Shown: in pieces, positions 16,124 to 29,300 of the stretch
How the letters are laid out: every line of letters begins with the position of its first letter
Position numbering within the stretch: the stretch's first letter is position 1
DNA from: Acidobacteriota bacterium
GTDB taxonomy: Bacteria > Acidobacteriota > Vicinamibacteria > Vicinamibacterales > UBA2999
Reading direction: 5' to 3'
DNA: 56,922 nt
NCBI GenBank assembly: GCA_021730945.1
Contig: JAKFYH010000010.1
Coordinates: forward strand, 1-56,922
Made by a program: the position numbers and the translations under genes
Notes under the pieces: model-generated
What the model saw: the letters and a program-made list of their open reading frames with translations, nothing else
The model's database searches: none
What the model was told of the DNA's origin: nothing

Positions 16124-17230
16124 ATGGCAAAGCAGATTGATGTCGACACCGTACGGACGTGGCTTGAGAATCAACAGCCGGTCACGGTGGTCGATGTTCG
16201 AACCGACGAAGACCGAGCGCAATGGGCTATTCCAGGAAGCGTGCACGTGAACGCGTACCAAGCGTTGCGAGCTGGAAAGCCAGGAGCGCTTGCTGACATT
16301 GCGTTGCCTACCGATCGACCGATTGTGACGGTGTGTGGCGCCGGCCGAATGAGTCTAACGGCGGCCGACTTCCTGACCGAACGAGGCTTCGATGTTCGTT
16401 CGCTGACCGGAGGGATGAAAGCCTGGAGCCTGGCGTGGAACACAGCACGCGTCCCAATCAAGGATGATCAAATCACTATCATTCAGGTCCGACGGACCGG
16501 CAAAGGTTGTCTGTCGTACGTGTTGATTTGCGATGGTGACGCCGCCGTCATCGATGCGTCGTTGCCTCTGGGGGTGTACGAGGACATCGCGCGGTCACAT
16601 GGCGCCCGCATTCGTCGGGTGATCGAAACCCACATTCACGCCGACCACTTGTCTCGCGCGCGTCAGTTGGCGGACCGCGTCGGCGCGCAACTGCTGCTGC
16701 CACAGCAAGAACGGGTGGCATTTCCGTTCACGGCCGTTCAGGACGGCGACGAAATCGCCGTCGGAAGCGCAAGGCTCCTCGCGCGCCACACTCCCGGTCA
16801 CACGGTCGAAAGCATGTCCTATGTGCTCACCGACAATGCGGTGTTCACCGGCGACACGCTCTTCACAAACGGGGTCGGCCGCCCGGACCTTCACGCGGAC
16901 GCAGCGGGCGCAAGGGATCGTGCTCGTGCACTCTTCCAGTCCCTACAGGCAATCAGGACACTTGGGTCCGAAGTGGTTGTGCTGCCGGCCCACACGAGCG
17001 AGCCGATCGCATTCGATGGGCGGCCCGTAATGTCGCGCCTTTCTGCCATTGACAAATGGCTTGGCGACTGGATGGGATCCGAAGCCTCCTTCGTCGACCG
17101 AGTCGTCACGCGACTACCGGAGACGCCTCCCAATTTCGGACGCATCGTCGAATTGAACGAGCGCGGAGAGATGCCGGATGTTGACGTCACGGAACTTGAG
17201 GCCGGCGCCAATCGCTGTGCGGTGTCGTAG
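16124..17230 (+). CDS. Rhodanese-persulfide dioxygenase fusion (ETHE1-like MBL fold)
   Basis: 368-residue bifunctional protein. Residues 1-110 are a rhodanese domain with active-site Cys71 in Thr-Val-Cys-Gly-Ala-Gly-Arg-Met-Ser. Residues 118-350 are a metallo-beta-lactamase fold of the persulfide dioxygenase type: metal ligands His170-Ile-His172-Ala-Asp174-His175, His in His-Thr-Pro-Gly-His-Thr, and Gly-Asp-Thr-Leu-Phe. It would oxidise glutathione- or protein persulfide to sulfite, with the rhodanese delivering sulfur. In most described fusions the rhodanese is C-terminal; here it is N-terminal. Start ATG 16124 follows CAGGAG. It sits in an operon with DsrE and ArsR-rhodanese. Confidence 0.9.
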   Translation: MAKQIDVDTVRTWLENQQPVTVVDVRTDEDRAQWAIPGSVHVNAYQALRAGKPGALADIALPTDRPIVTVCGAGRMSLTAADFLTERGFDVRSLTGGMKAWSLAWNTARVPIKDDQITIIQVRRTGKGCLSYVLICDGDAAVIDASLPLGVYEDIARSHGARIRRVIETHIHADHLSRARQLADRVGAQLLLPQQERVAFPFTAVQDGDEIAVGSARLLARHTPGHTVESMSYVLTDNAVFTGDTLFTNGVGRPDLHADAAGARDRARALFQSLQAIRTLGSEVVVLPAHTSEPIAFDGRPVMSRLSAIDKWLGDWMGSEASFVDRVVTRLPETPPNFGRIVELNERGEMPDVDVTELEAGANRCAVS

Positions 17231-17232
17231 CC

Positions 17233-18036
17233 TTGGCAGACAAGCAACCGATAAGCCCGCTGTTAGACCATCCGCATGAAGCGCCGTCGGCCTTTCGGCC
17301 GGAAGATCTCATGGAAGCTGTGCGCAGCGAGCGCTCGTTGGCGATGGTTCGCGTACCGCCAATCTGTGTCCTCGATTTCGACGGCGACCTCGCAGATGGC
17401 TTGTTGCGAGAAGGAGCCGCAACCGTTTCGGAATCGTGGGCTTGTTTCCACACCCAGATGTTAGTCACCAAGGCCGGGAACGTCGAATGCGGCGTCATTC
17501 CGCGGACTATTGGCGGCCCTTACGCCGTGCTCATCGCTGAACAGCTTCATGCCGCCGGTGCGCAGCTGACCATCGGCTTGACGTCGGCCGGTCGGATTGC
17601 ACCATCCCTGCCGTTGCCCAGTATCGTGGTCGTCGATGAAGCGATTAGAGACGAGGGCACCTCGCTGCACTATCTTCCGCCTTCGAGGACCATCGCGACC
17701 TCCACGCCATCGGTCGTAGATGATCTGATCCAGCATCTCACCGGCCTGTCATCGGTTCGCCGCGGGCTGGCATGGACGACCGATGCGCCGTACCGGGAGA
17801 CGGACCAGCAACTTCGCGCGTGGCGAGACGCCGGCGCACTGGTGGTCGAGATGCAGGCGGCCTCGCTCTTCGCCTACGGACAAGCCAGAGGAGCTGCCGT
17901 CGCCGTCGTCGCGCTGGTCAGCAACAGTGTCGATGGCGGGGACAAGCCGTTCGATACCGGAGGCCATACCTACCGTGCGCAGTTGCTCACCGCGGTGGTG
18001 AATGCCGGACAGCAGTTTCTCGGTCGAATACGATGA
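17233..18036 (+). CDS. Nucleoside phosphorylase family protein
   Basis: 267-residue protein of the PNP/UDP phosphorylase superfamily. It shows Gly-Gly-Pro-Tyr-Ala-Val, the central Asp-Glu-Ala-Ile-Arg-Asp-Glu-Gly-Thr-Ser, and the C-terminal Val-Val-Glu-Met-Gln-Ala-Ala-Ser-Leu-Phe, where the Glu and Met contact the nucleoside ribose in relatives. It would split a nucleoside with phosphate; the base is unknown. The TTG start at 17233 lies 2 bases after the previous stop with no Shine-Dalgarno, so it is either coupled or begins at ATG 17311. Its place in a sulfur operon could point to salvage of a thio-nucleoside, an inference. Confidence 0.8.
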   Translation: MADKQPISPLLDHPHEAPSAFRPEDLMEAVRSERSLAMVRVPPICVLDFDGDLADGLLREGAATVSESWACFHTQMLVTKAGNVECGVIPRTIGGPYAVLIAEQLHAAGAQLTIGLTSAGRIAPSLPLPSIVVVDEAIRDEGTSLHYLPPSRTIATSTPSVVDDLIQHLTGLSSVRRGLAWTTDAPYRETDQQLRAWRDAGALVVEMQAASLFAYGQARGAAVAVVALVSNSVDGGDKPFDTGGHTYRAQLLTAVVNAGQQFLGRIR

Positions 18037-18075
18037 GACCAGCCAAACGCGAGACCTTGGCGCGAGCGGGCCACG

Positions 18076-18402
18076 CTACTTCGCCGAAGTGATCGCCGGC
18101 ACCAGCCGCACCTCGAGCACGGTCAAATCCAGAATGCTGTCACCGAGGGCATCCACGACGACGCTGCCGCCGACCTTCACTTCGCTGGCCTTCACCGGCT
18201 TCTTGTCACGGGTGAACTTCGTCTGCTTGTTAATGTCCATCTCGACGACCTTGCCGTCCTTCTGCTTCACGGCTATCTCGGTCGAGGAAATCTTGGTGAC
18301 GGTGCCGATAATCCGGAACTCGTCGTGCGCGGCCGACAGCGGCGCCGCGGCCACCGTCATCAGGACCACGAGCAGGGTGAAGCCAATCATTCGTCGCAAC
18401 AT
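18076..18402 (-). CDS. Exported DUF5666-like small beta-barrel protein
   Basis: 108 residues with a signal peptide (cut about Leu-Ser-Ala, residue 24). The small domain contains Gly-Thr-Val-Thr-Lys-Ile, Lys-Asp-Gly-Lys-Val, and Thr-Lys-Phe-Thr-Arg-Asp-Lys-Lys-Pro. A paralogue lies at 52071-52406 with the same order (Gly-Thr-Val, Lys-Asp, Lys-Asp-Thr-Lys-Phe-Met-Arg-Ala-Lys-Lys). Function is unknown; both copies sit at the end of copper/heavy-metal gene runs, so a periplasmic metal-related role is plausible. It is the last gene of the long minus-strand run. Confidence 0.78.
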   Translation of the reverse strand: MLRRMIGFTLLVVLMTVAAAPLSAAHDEFRIIGTVTKISSTEIAVKQKDGKVVEMDINKQTKFTRDKKPVKASEVKVGGSVVVDALGDSILDLTVLEVRLVPAITSAK

Positions 18403-18411
18403 GGGAACTCC

Positions 18412-19032
18412 TCAGGGAATGGAAACGTCGTGTGGCACCTTGGTCTTGTCGAAACGGAACTCCATCGCTGATGAATAGAATCCGCTGGTCGTTAGCTTCA
18501 CGGTGACGGTCTCGCCACCGGGGTTCTCCCAGTACCATCCGTGCAGACCGGAGAACGGTGCCGCGAACGCGCCGGAGTCGTTCTCACGGGTGCTCTTGTT
18601 GAAACTGGTCACCTGGTTGGGATCGCCATTCAGTTCGCCGTGCATGTCGTGGACCACGGCTGTCGTAGCCGACCACGAATAGAGCATCATGGCGCCGGAC
18701 TGCAAATGGTACTTGTATTCCACGTACTCATAGGGCCCGAGTGTGAACTCGACGGCGTCGCGCTTGTAGGTCGCGGCGTAGCGGCCCACCGGGCCTTCGA
18801 CCACCGGTGTTACCGCGGTCGCTCCTTCAGGTGCGGTGACCGCAGGCCCCGCCGACGGGTTGGCAATGGCGGTGAGGCCCAGCGCCTTGCCGGTGCCCAG
18901 AGGATCGACGCCGTACTCGGCAGGCAGGACCAGGGTCACGAGGACCACGCCAGCTACCGCCACCGCCGCCATGGTAGTGATCGCGAGGGTTCTCGTTGAA
19001 GGCAGTTCCGTCACGCTGTTGGTCGAAGTCAT
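18412..19032 (-). CDS. Transmembrane anchor protein of heavy-metal clusters
   Basis: 206 residues: a short cytoplasmic N-terminus, one membrane helix (about 19-40), then a large periplasmic domain. That domain has Gly-Pro-Tyr-Glu-Tyr-Val-Glu-Tyr-Lys-Tyr, Asp-Met-His-Gly-Glu, and Gly-Leu-His-Gly-Trp-Tyr-Trp-Glu-Asn-Pro. Proteins of this kind accompany HupE-like and czc/nre genes and are named only as transmembrane anchors; the molecular role is unknown. The frame is open far upstream, but ATG 19032 overlaps the HupE-like gene by 4 bases (ATGA) and gives the normal length. Confidence 0.82.
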   Translation of the reverse strand: MTSTNSVTELPSTRTLAITTMAAVAVAGVVLVTLVLPAEYGVDPLGTGKALGLTAIANPSAGPAVTAPEGATAVTPVVEGPVGRYAATYKRDAVEFTLGPYEYVEYKYHLQSGAMMLYSWSATTAVVHDMHGELNGDPNQVTSFNKSTRENDSGAFAAPFSGLHGWYWENPGGETVTVKLTTSGFYSSAMEFRFDKTKVPHDVSIP

Positions 19033-19757
19033 TGGGGTGCGATCACAAAGCCGGCCAATTGATAGCCAGCGAAAATGAATCCGGCGGTCATCAGCGCGGC
19101 GTTGGTGAAGTAGGCGTGTTGTAAGTACCCAGGCCTGGCGCGCCAGTACGTGAGCGCGAGCAGCACGGCGGTCAACGCCAGCATCTGTCCGATCTCGACG
19201 CCAACGTTGAAGCTGACGATATTCTCCACCAGGCCGTTCGGCGACAGCTGGAACTGCTGGAGCTTGGTAGCCAAGCCGAAGCCGTGAAAGAGACCGAAGA
19301 TCAAGACCGCAACACGGGAATCTGGCTGAAAGCCAAGCACGCGCCGGAAACCACCGAGATTCTCGAATCCCTTGTAAACAATCGACAGACCGATGATCGC
19401 GTCGATCAGATAGGGATCGACGCGGATCCCGCCCAGCGCCCCGCCGAGTAGTGTCAGGCTGTGACCAACGGTGAACAGGCTGACGTAGAGCAGGATGTCC
19501 CTGAGTCGGTACAGGTAAAAGATCACGCCTACCAGGAACAGCAAGTGGTCGTAGCCGGTCACCATGTGCTTGGCGCCCAGGTACATCAGCGGGATGATCG
19601 CGGGGCCGTTCAGCGACAGCAGGTAGAGCGCGTCTTTCGACGACACGCCGTGCGCATCCGCCGGTGCGAAGGTGATGGCGCAGAACGCCACCACCAGGCC
19701 GGCCCCAACGCCCCACCGGGCCCTGCGGCCGGCGGGATTCATCAGCAAGTCCTTCAT
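19029..19757 (-). CDS. HupE/UreJ-family membrane protein
   Basis: 242 residues. A signal-like first segment ends at Ala-Asp-Ala-His-Gly. The HupE/UreJ core follows, with Gly-Tyr-Asp-His-Leu-Leu-Phe-Leu, Phe-Thr-Val-Gly-His-Ser-Leu-Thr, and Phe-Gly-Leu-Phe-His-Gly-Phe-Gly-Leu, in about six or seven helices. The conserved His residues in helices are thought to bind Ni or Co in relatives. ATG 19757 is preferred to the longer open frame. The gene lies between YcnI-like and anchor-protein genes downstream of the CzcA-type pump, so an accessory divalent-metal or exported-metal role fits. Confidence 0.83.
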   Translation of the reverse strand: MKDLLMNPAGRRARWGVGAGLVVAFCAITFAPADAHGVSSKDALYLLSLNGPAIIPLMYLGAKHMVTGYDHLLFLVGVIFYLYRLRDILLYVSLFTVGHSLTLLGGALGGIRVDPYLIDAIIGLSIVYKGFENLGGFRRVLGFQPDSRVAVLIFGLFHGFGLATKLQQFQLSPNGLVENIVSFNVGVEIGQMLALTAVLLALTYWRARPGYLQHAYFTNAALMTAGFIFAGYQLAGFVIAPQ

Positions 19758-19771
19758 GCGTGCCGCTCGTC

Positions 19772-23430
<3,659 letters not shown>

Positions 23431-24927
23431 TTAGTGGTCATGTGTCGCACCCAGCTTGCCGATCTCCGCCTTCACGGCGAAGCTGTTGGTGGCGGCAAAA
23501 CGTTCGCCGGCCTTGAGGCCGCTCAGGACTTCGACCCAGCCGCCATCGGAGCGTCCCAGTTCGAGCGGTCGGGCCTCAAACCAGTCGCCGTAGCGGACGA
23601 ACACCACCTGCCAGTCGCGGAAGGTCTGGATCGCTTCCACCGGAACAGCGAGGGGCACGGTGGCGGTAGATTGTTCGAGCCTGACCGTCACGAATGACCC
23701 CGGCCGCCAGGAGCCGTTGGTGTTCGGCACGACGATCCGCGCGATGGCGCGGCGGCTTTGTTCGCCAATCAGGGTGCCGATGAAGCTTACCCGGCCGCGA
23801 ACTTCGAGGGCCGCGTCGGGAGCCACCACCAGGGCCGACTGCCCCTGCCGCACGTTCACCAAGTCCTTCGCCGGAATGCTGGCCTCGATCCACACCGAGC
23901 TGAGGTTGGCGATGACGAAGATGTTGCGATCAGCCGGCACCGCTTCACCAACCGTGAGGTCGCGCTCGATCACCGTGCCGGCGATCGGGGCACGAATCTC
24001 GTAGCGCGGCAGGCTGTCGGGCGGGACCGTACCGAGGGCATTGACCGACGCCTGGCTCAGTCCCAACGCCACCAGCTTCTGGCTGGCCAATTCGTGCGCG
24101 AGCCGCACTTCATCAAACTCGCGGCGCGCTTCGAGATACTCCTGCTCAGCCGAGATCTTTTTCTTCCACAGGCTCTCTTCGCGCTCAAGCGCGGCCCTCG
24201 CGAACTGGACGCGTTGCGCGGCAGCCAGTAAGGCGCTCTTGGCATCGGCCAGCTCCCGGCTGTTGATTATCGCCATGAGGTCGCCGGCCCGGACCTGGTC
24301 GCCCTCCTTCCGCAGCACTTCGATGACTACGCCCTGTAGACGAGGCACCACATGCGCCACCTGCGTTTCGTCCGCTTTGATCTCGCCGGGGACTTCGAAT
24401 GCCGTGGTCATCTGCCGGGGGCCGGCCGCCTGGATTTCGATGCCGGCACTCTTCAAGGTGTCGTCGGCTAACTGCACCTTGCCCTCGACCTGTGAGTACG
24501 CCCACTCTTGTGTTCGGCCATTGCGAACCGCATGCACCTTGACGTCAAAGGAATGCGGCTCTTCGACCACCGCCTCGCCGCGCAGATAGTCGGCTTCGGG
24601 AACGAAGGTGATGCGATCGATGCGTCCACCAAGGCGATGGAGTTCGACCCGCAGCGTGACCTCGGCTGGCGCAATCGGCCGGCCGTCACGATCGAGCGGA
24701 TAGATCCGGAAGTGCGGCTCGACACCGGTTTCGTAGATCGTCATCTCCACCTGGAAATCGTCGCCCGACAACAGGCGCGCTCCGTGCGGCCCGCGCGGGT
24801 ACTCCAGGGCGCCAGGCTCGTCGTCATGCACTTCAGCTGGCGCAGGTTCACCGCGCAGCAGCAAGAGCGTGGCGCCGAGACCGGCGATGACGATGGCGAC
24901 GATGAGCAAGAAGCTTCGGCTTTTCAT
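23431..24927 (-). CDS. CzcB-type periplasmic adaptor with N-terminal extension
   Basis: 498-residue HlyD/MFP adaptor. A single N-terminal membrane segment (about 5-24) is followed by an extra periplasmic domain (about 60-155, Tyr-Glu-Thr-Gly-Val-Glu-Pro-His-Phe-Arg-Ile-Tyr) before the barrel-sandwich (Val-Val-Pro-Arg-Leu-Gln-Gly-Val), alpha-hairpin and beta-barrel. The tail ends His-Asp-His. The extra N-terminal domain is known in CzcB-like adaptors and may bind metal. It is 8 bases from the outer-membrane factor gene and 33 from the pump gene. Confidence 0.9.
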   Translation of the reverse strand: MKSRSFLLIVAIVIAGLGATLLLLRGEPAPAEVHDDEPGALEYPRGPHGARLLSGDDFQVEMTIYETGVEPHFRIYPLDRDGRPIAPAEVTLRVELHRLGGRIDRITFVPEADYLRGEAVVEEPHSFDVKVHAVRNGRTQEWAYSQVEGKVQLADDTLKSAGIEIQAAGPRQMTTAFEVPGEIKADETQVAHVVPRLQGVVIEVLRKEGDQVRAGDLMAIINSRELADAKSALLAAAQRVQFARAALEREESLWKKKISAEQEYLEARREFDEVRLAHELASQKLVALGLSQASVNALGTVPPDSLPRYEIRAPIAGTVIERDLTVGEAVPADRNIFVIANLSSVWIEASIPAKDLVNVRQGQSALVVAPDAALEVRGRVSFIGTLIGEQSRRAIARIVVPNTNGSWRPGSFVTVRLEQSTATVPLAVPVEAIQTFRDWQVVFVRYGDWFEARPLELGRSDGGWVEVLSGLKAGERFAATNSFAVKAEIGKLGATHDH

Positions 24928-24935
24928 GATTGTTC

Positions 24936-26342
24936 CTACTGGTCCTTCACCGGCGTCGAGGCCGCGTCAGCGAGGGGAACGCCGATCAGGCGTTCGACCT
25001 GCGCCACGGCTTTCTGCACGTCTGCCAGCGCGCGTAAGTGCTGCGTTTCAGCACTCACCAGCGTGCGCTGGGCATCGAGCACTTCGAGGTAGCCGAACCG
25101 GCCGAGCCGATACCCTTCTTCAATGGCGGCGAACGCGGAGCGCGCGCCCGGCAGCACGCCGGCGGCCAGCGCGGCCGCTTCGTCGTGGGCCACGGCGAGG
25201 TCGCGATAGGCGGCCGCCAGCAGGGTCGTGATTCGAGCGTGGGCCGCCCGTTCGCCTTCGCGCGCCTGCGCCAGCCGCTGCGCGGCGGCCTGGATCCCCT
25301 CCTGGTTCCGATCCCGGAACGGCAAGGGAATCGACGCGCCAACCACGAAGGCATTGCTGTCGATGTCAGTCAATCGGCGATATCCGGCGGTCACGGTCAG
25401 GTCGGGTACCCCACGAGCCGACTCGAGCGCACGAGCGGCATCACGCTGCGCGATCTCGGTCGCCCACCGCGCCACGTCCGGGTTTCGCGCCACATGCTGC
25501 GCCAGCGTGTCGAACGGCGGCAGGGCTGGCGACGTCAGCAAGTCGCCTTCGGCCGTCGTGAACACCGCGACCGGGTGTCCCCACAGCACGGCGAGCGCCG
25601 TCCGATCCGCCGCCAGTGCTCGCTGCGCTCGCTGCTCGTCGATGCGCGCCATTGCCGCAGTGACCCCCGCCTTGGTTTGCTCAATCGGCGAGACCACACC
25701 GGCATCCACACGTGTCCGCACCGTTTGCTCCACTTGCTCGACCAACGCGCTTGTGCGTGCGGCCAGCGCCACGGTCTGCTGACTGACCAACACGTTCAGG
25801 AACGCCGCCGTAACGCGGGTCAAGACGTCGATGCGAGCGGTCTCGAAGTCCCATTCCGCGAGATCGCGATTAAGGCCGGCGAGGGCTTGCCGAGCCGCCC
25901 GTTTGCCGCCAAGCTCAATCAGCTGGCTCAGTTGCACCGTCGCCTGCATCCCAACTGTGGGGCTGTCATCCAGCACCCGTCCAGACGCACCGATGTCTTC
26001 GAACAGGATGTCAGCCACCGGGTTCGGCGCCCGCCCTGCCTGAAGGGCCGATGACTCGCGAGCCCGAATCTCCCAGGCGAAGCTCGCGAGCTCAGGGCTC
26101 TGTCGAAGTGCCAGGGCCAGGGCATCCCGCAACGTGATTTGACCTGTGGGATTCTCGGGCGCTGGAGAGACCGCGCCGTCAACGGGTGGTTGATTCACAA
26201 CCAGCCCGGAGCCGAGCGGGCGTGGCACGACGGCTTGAGCAGCCGCCGGTATCCCCGTGAGAGCGACCATCGCGGAAGCCACGCTCCACGTACGCATTGC
26301 GCAGAGGCGACGAGACAGCAGAACAGAGCCAGGCAATGACAT
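24936..26342 (-). CDS. CzcC-type outer membrane factor (TolC family)
   Basis: About 468 residues with a signal peptide ending Ala-Ala-Ala-Gln-Ala (about residue 36). Two TolC-type repeats follow, with long Ala/Arg/Glu helices and Gly-Tyr-Arg-Arg-Leu and Gly-Tyr-Arg-Leu-Gly-Arg-Phe-Gly near the ends of the halves. ATG 26342 has GGAGGG upstream, though close; an internal ATG at 26297 also gives a good signal peptide. First structural gene of the second CBA set, preceded by a His-rich small exported protein gene. Confidence 0.88.
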   Translation of the reverse strand: MSLPGSVLLSRRLCAMRTWSVASAMVALTGIPAAAQAVVPRPLGSGLVVNQPPVDGAVSPAPENPTGQITLRDALALALRQSPELASFAWEIRARESSALQAGRAPNPVADILFEDIGASGRVLDDSPTVGMQATVQLSQLIELGGKRAARQALAGLNRDLAEWDFETARIDVLTRVTAAFLNVLVSQQTVALAARTSALVEQVEQTVRTRVDAGVVSPIEQTKAGVTAAMARIDEQRAQRALAADRTALAVLWGHPVAVFTTAEGDLLTSPALPPFDTLAQHVARNPDVARWATEIAQRDAARALESARGVPDLTVTAGYRRLTDIDSNAFVVGASIPLPFRDRNQEGIQAAAQRLAQAREGERAAHARITTLLAAAYRDLAVAHDEAAALAAGVLPGARSAFAAIEEGYRLGRFGYLEVLDAQRTLVSAETQHLRALADVQKAVAQVERLIGVPLADAASTPVKDQ

Positions 26343-26413
26343 AACCCTCCGGCCGCAAGGCAGCCGACGAAACACGAGCGATCAATTGGGAATTGCGAGT
26401 ACGTGCGGGGTCG

Positions 26414-26875
26414 CTAGACGACGGCTGGCGGAGCGGGCGAGGAGGTGAATCGTAAGGGCGGATCGTGCGTCGGAAGCAGGGTCTTGCCGTTGGTTGGCCT
26501 GGCGTGGCCGGTCTCCGGGTTCACCAGGAAGCTTGACGTGGCCGCCAAACTCACGATGGAAACACTGCGGCTACCAGCATCAAACGCCTGGCTCAGCAGG
26601 CGCGCGTCGGAGTGGTCGTGGTGACCGCCGTGGCCAATCGAGCCGTCATGGTGATGGTCTGGTTCTGGGGCGATCAGGTGCCGATGGACTTGCGTCCGAT
26701 CGCCACGGGTGTGGACGTGCCCATCCGGCAACAACCCCAGCAATGCCACCGCTAACGCGGCAACGGTCGCCGAGACCCGGATCGCTGGAGAGGACGGCAC
26801 AGTCTTGCGAGTATGTTCGGCGCGCCTGCGCGAAGTCAAACGCTGGCGGAACCATCCCGATGCGAGAAAGGTCAT
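26414..26875 (-). CDS. His-rich small exported protein before the czc-like operon
   Basis: About 153 residues. A hydrophobic segment (about 34-52) is followed by His-Val-His-Thr, His-Arg-His-Leu-Ile, and a dense His stretch (Asp-His-His-His-Asp, then His-Gly-Gly-His-His-Asp-His). The C-terminal end is His-Asp-Pro-Pro-Leu-Arg. Small His-rich proteins of this form commonly precede czcC in RND operons, probably as periplasmic metal binders; function is not proven. The start is uncertain (ATG 26875 has no good Shine-Dalgarno). It lies 14 bases after the copper ATPase and 71 before the outer-membrane factor gene. Confidence 0.72.
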   Translation of the reverse strand: MTFLASGWFRQRLTSRRRAEHTRKTVPSSPAIRVSATVAALAVALLGLLPDGHVHTRGDRTQVHRHLIAPEPDHHHDGSIGHGGHHDHSDARLLSQAFDAGSRSVSIVSLAATSSFLVNPETGHARPTNGKTLLPTHDPPLRFTSSPAPPAVV

Positions 26876-26889
26876 CAGAGGGGGATGCC

Positions 26890-29214
26890 TTAAAATGTCG
26901 CCCGGCGCAGCCTCAGGGCGTTGCCGATGACCGAAACCGAGCTGAAAGTCATCGCTGCGCTCGCAATCATCGGGCTGAGTAGAATTCCAAACCAAGGATA
27001 AAGAAGCCCTGCCGCCACAGGCACACCCAGAGCGTTGTAAAGAAACGCGAAGAACAGATTTTGGCGAATGTTCTTCATCGTCGCTGAACTCAAGGCCCGC
27101 CCTCTAACGATGCCTCGCAGATCGCCTTTGACCAGAGTGACTCCGGCGCTCTCCATCGCGACATCGGTTCCCGTACCCATGGCGATGCCGACGTTCGCCT
27201 GGGCCAACGCCGGCGCATCGTTGATGCCATCGCCGGCCATTGCAACGACCTTTCCTTCCTTCTGGAGACGCTGGACTACTGCGGCCTTCTGATCAGGCAG
27301 GACGTCAGCCTCAACGTGCTCAATGCCCAGCAACTGTGCGACCGCCATCGCCGTTGTCTTGTTGTCGCCCGTGAGCATAACGACATCGATGCCCTGTGCT
27401 TTCAGGTCCCTGATTGCCTCTCGGGCCGATTCCTTGATTGGATCCGCGACCGCAATCAGCCCCGCAGCCTTCGCGTCGATCGCAACAAGCATTACCGTCT
27501 GGCCCTTTGCGCGAAGCTCGTCGGCGCGTGATCGCAGATTCGAAAGATCGACGCCGAGATCCTCCATCTGACGGAGGTTGCCGATCGTTACCTTGCGCCC
27601 TTCCACGACGCCGCTGACGCCCTTTCCTGTGGCCGATGCGAAGTCAGACACAGGACCGAGCGTCGCCCCTCGTTCGCGTGCGCCATCGACAATGGCTCGT
27701 GCGAGCGGATGTTCGCTGACGTTTTCGAGGCTCGCCGTGAGCCTGAGAACGTCGTCTTCAGTGTAGCCGGCAGTTGGTTCGACGAGGGTCAGGCGCGGCT
27801 TGCCCTCTGTCAGCGTGCCGGTCTTGTCCACAACGATGGTATTCACCTTCTCGAGTAACTCGAGCGCCTCGGCATTCTTGAGCAGGATCCCAAGTTCCGC
27901 ACCGCGCCCGGTGCCCACCATAATGGACATCGGCGTTGCGAGGCCAAGCGCGCATGGGCAGGCGATGATGAGCACCGCGACCGCGTTCACGATCGCGTGA
28001 GCAAAGCGAGGTTCAGGCCCGTAGATCGCCCAAACGCCGAACGTGATGATGGCCACCAAGATGACGATCGGGACAAACCAGCCCGACACCGTATCGGCGA
28101 GACGCTGAATCGGCGCTCGGGACCGTTGCGCTTCGCTGACCATCCGCACGATTTGCGCCAGCAACGTGTCAGCACCAACGCGCTCGGCGGTCATGACGAA
28201 GGATCCGGTGCCATTCACCGTCCCTCCGGTGACCTTCGACTCGACGGTCTTCTCAACCGGGATTGGTTCGCCGGTCACCATTGACTCGTCGATCGTCGTC
28301 ACACCTTCGACGATGACACCGTCAACGGGAATCCGCTCGCCGGGACGGACTCTGAGCCGATCGCCCACTTGCACGTGTTCTACAGGAATGTCTTCCTCGT
28401 CGCCCGTCGCTGCCATCTTGTGCGCGACCTTCGGTGCGAGCCCCAGCAGGTTTCGAATGGCGGCACCGGTGCCAGCGCGTGCTCGCAGTTCCAGAACCTG
28501 GCCGAGCAAGACCAGGACAACGATGGCGGCCGCTGGCTCGAAATACACCGCAACTTGATCGCCCATTCGGAATGATTCGGGAAAGAGTCCGGGAGCCAGC
28601 GTAGCGACGACGCTATACGCATAAGCTGCGCCGACTCCTAGCGCGATGAGGGTAAACATGTTGAGGTGCATCGAGATCACCGATGCCCAGCCGCGCTGGA
28701 AGAACGGCCAGCCGCCCCACAACACCACCGGTGTCGCGAGGGCGAGTTCGATCCAATTCAGCCAGCCGGCAGGCAATCGGTGAAGCAGGTGCCCGGGTAG
28801 GAACTCGGCCACCATGAAGGCCAGAATCGGCGCGGTGATCGCGAGCGACCACCAGAACCGGCGTGTCATGTCCGCCAACTCTTCGTTGGGCTGTTCCTCA
28901 AGGGTCACATTGACCGGTTCCAGGGCCATTCCGCATATCGGACAGGAGCCTGGCCCCTTCTGCCGAATCTCCGGATGCATGGGGCAGGTGTATTCGGCGT
29001 CCGCATGGGCAGGCGCGGCACTCACGGAGCGTTTCTCGCCCACAAATTCGGCGGGGTTCTGGCGAAACTTCTGGAGGCAGGTGTCGCTACAGAAATGGTA
29101 GGTCTGCCCCGCATGTTCCAATGTGCCGACCGCGTCAGCCGGAGAGATAGTCATCCCACAAACCGGGTCTAGGACTTCGTTCGAGTCGGGGGTGTCATGT
29201 TGATGCGTCGCCAT
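26890..29214 (-). CDS. copA: P1B-1-type Cu+-exporting ATPase with YHS and heavy-metal-binding N-terminal domains
   Basis: 774-residue copper ATPase. Residues about 13-59 are a YHS domain (Asp-Pro-Val-Cys-Gly-Met, Tyr-His-Phe-Cys-Ser-Asp-Thr-Cys). Residues 74-100 are a heavy-metal-binding domain (Cys-Pro-Met-His-Pro, Cys-Pro-Ile-Cys-Gly-Met). Eight membrane helices follow. The metal motif is C419-P-C421-Ala-Leu-Gly-Leu-Ala-Thr-Pro, the phosphorylation site Asp463 in DKTGT, and later helices have Tyr-Asn and Met-x-x-Ser-Ser, the Cu+ signature. It lacks a Cys-x-x-Cys HMA domain. A 47-residue free YHS protein is encoded 86 bases upstream. Confidence 0.92.
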   Translation of the reverse strand: MATHQHDTPDSNEVLDPVCGMTISPADAVGTLEHAGQTYHFCSDTCLQKFRQNPAEFVGEKRSVSAAPAHADAEYTCPMHPEIRQKGPGSCPICGMALEPVNVTLEEQPNEELADMTRRFWWSLAITAPILAFMVAEFLPGHLLHRLPAGWLNWIELALATPVVLWGGWPFFQRGWASVISMHLNMFTLIALGVGAAYAYSVVATLAPGLFPESFRMGDQVAVYFEPAAAIVVLVLLGQVLELRARAGTGAAIRNLLGLAPKVAHKMAATGDEEDIPVEHVQVGDRLRVRPGERIPVDGVIVEGVTTIDESMVTGEPIPVEKTVESKVTGGTVNGTGSFVMTAERVGADTLLAQIVRMVSEAQRSRAPIQRLADTVSGWFVPIVILVAIITFGVWAIYGPEPRFAHAIVNAVAVLIIACPCALGLATPMSIMVGTGRGAELGILLKNAEALELLEKVNTIVVDKTGTLTEGKPRLTLVEPTAGYTEDDVLRLTASLENVSEHPLARAIVDGARERGATLGPVSDFASATGKGVSGVVEGRKVTIGNLRQMEDLGVDLSNLRSRADELRAKGQTVMLVAIDAKAAGLIAVADPIKESAREAIRDLKAQGIDVVMLTGDNKTTAMAVAQLLGIEHVEADVLPDQKAAVVQRLQKEGKVVAMAGDGINDAPALAQANVGIAMGTGTDVAMESAGVTLVKGDLRGIVRGRALSSATMKNIRQNLFFAFLYNALGVPVAAGLLYPWFGILLSPMIASAAMTFSSVSVIGNALRLRRATF

Positions 29215-29300
29215 TGCGGCCTCCAGCTGGTTAACGCGACGGCAGCCGGTTCATTACACCGCTGCAAGGACGCCGGGCTGCCGCCCGGCGCCCCTCGGCC

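Noticed and set aside
19033-19716. Long minus-strand extension of the anchor protein frame
   Set aside because: It overlaps the HupE-like gene in another frame and has Arg-rich shadow composition; ATG 19032 gives the normal start.
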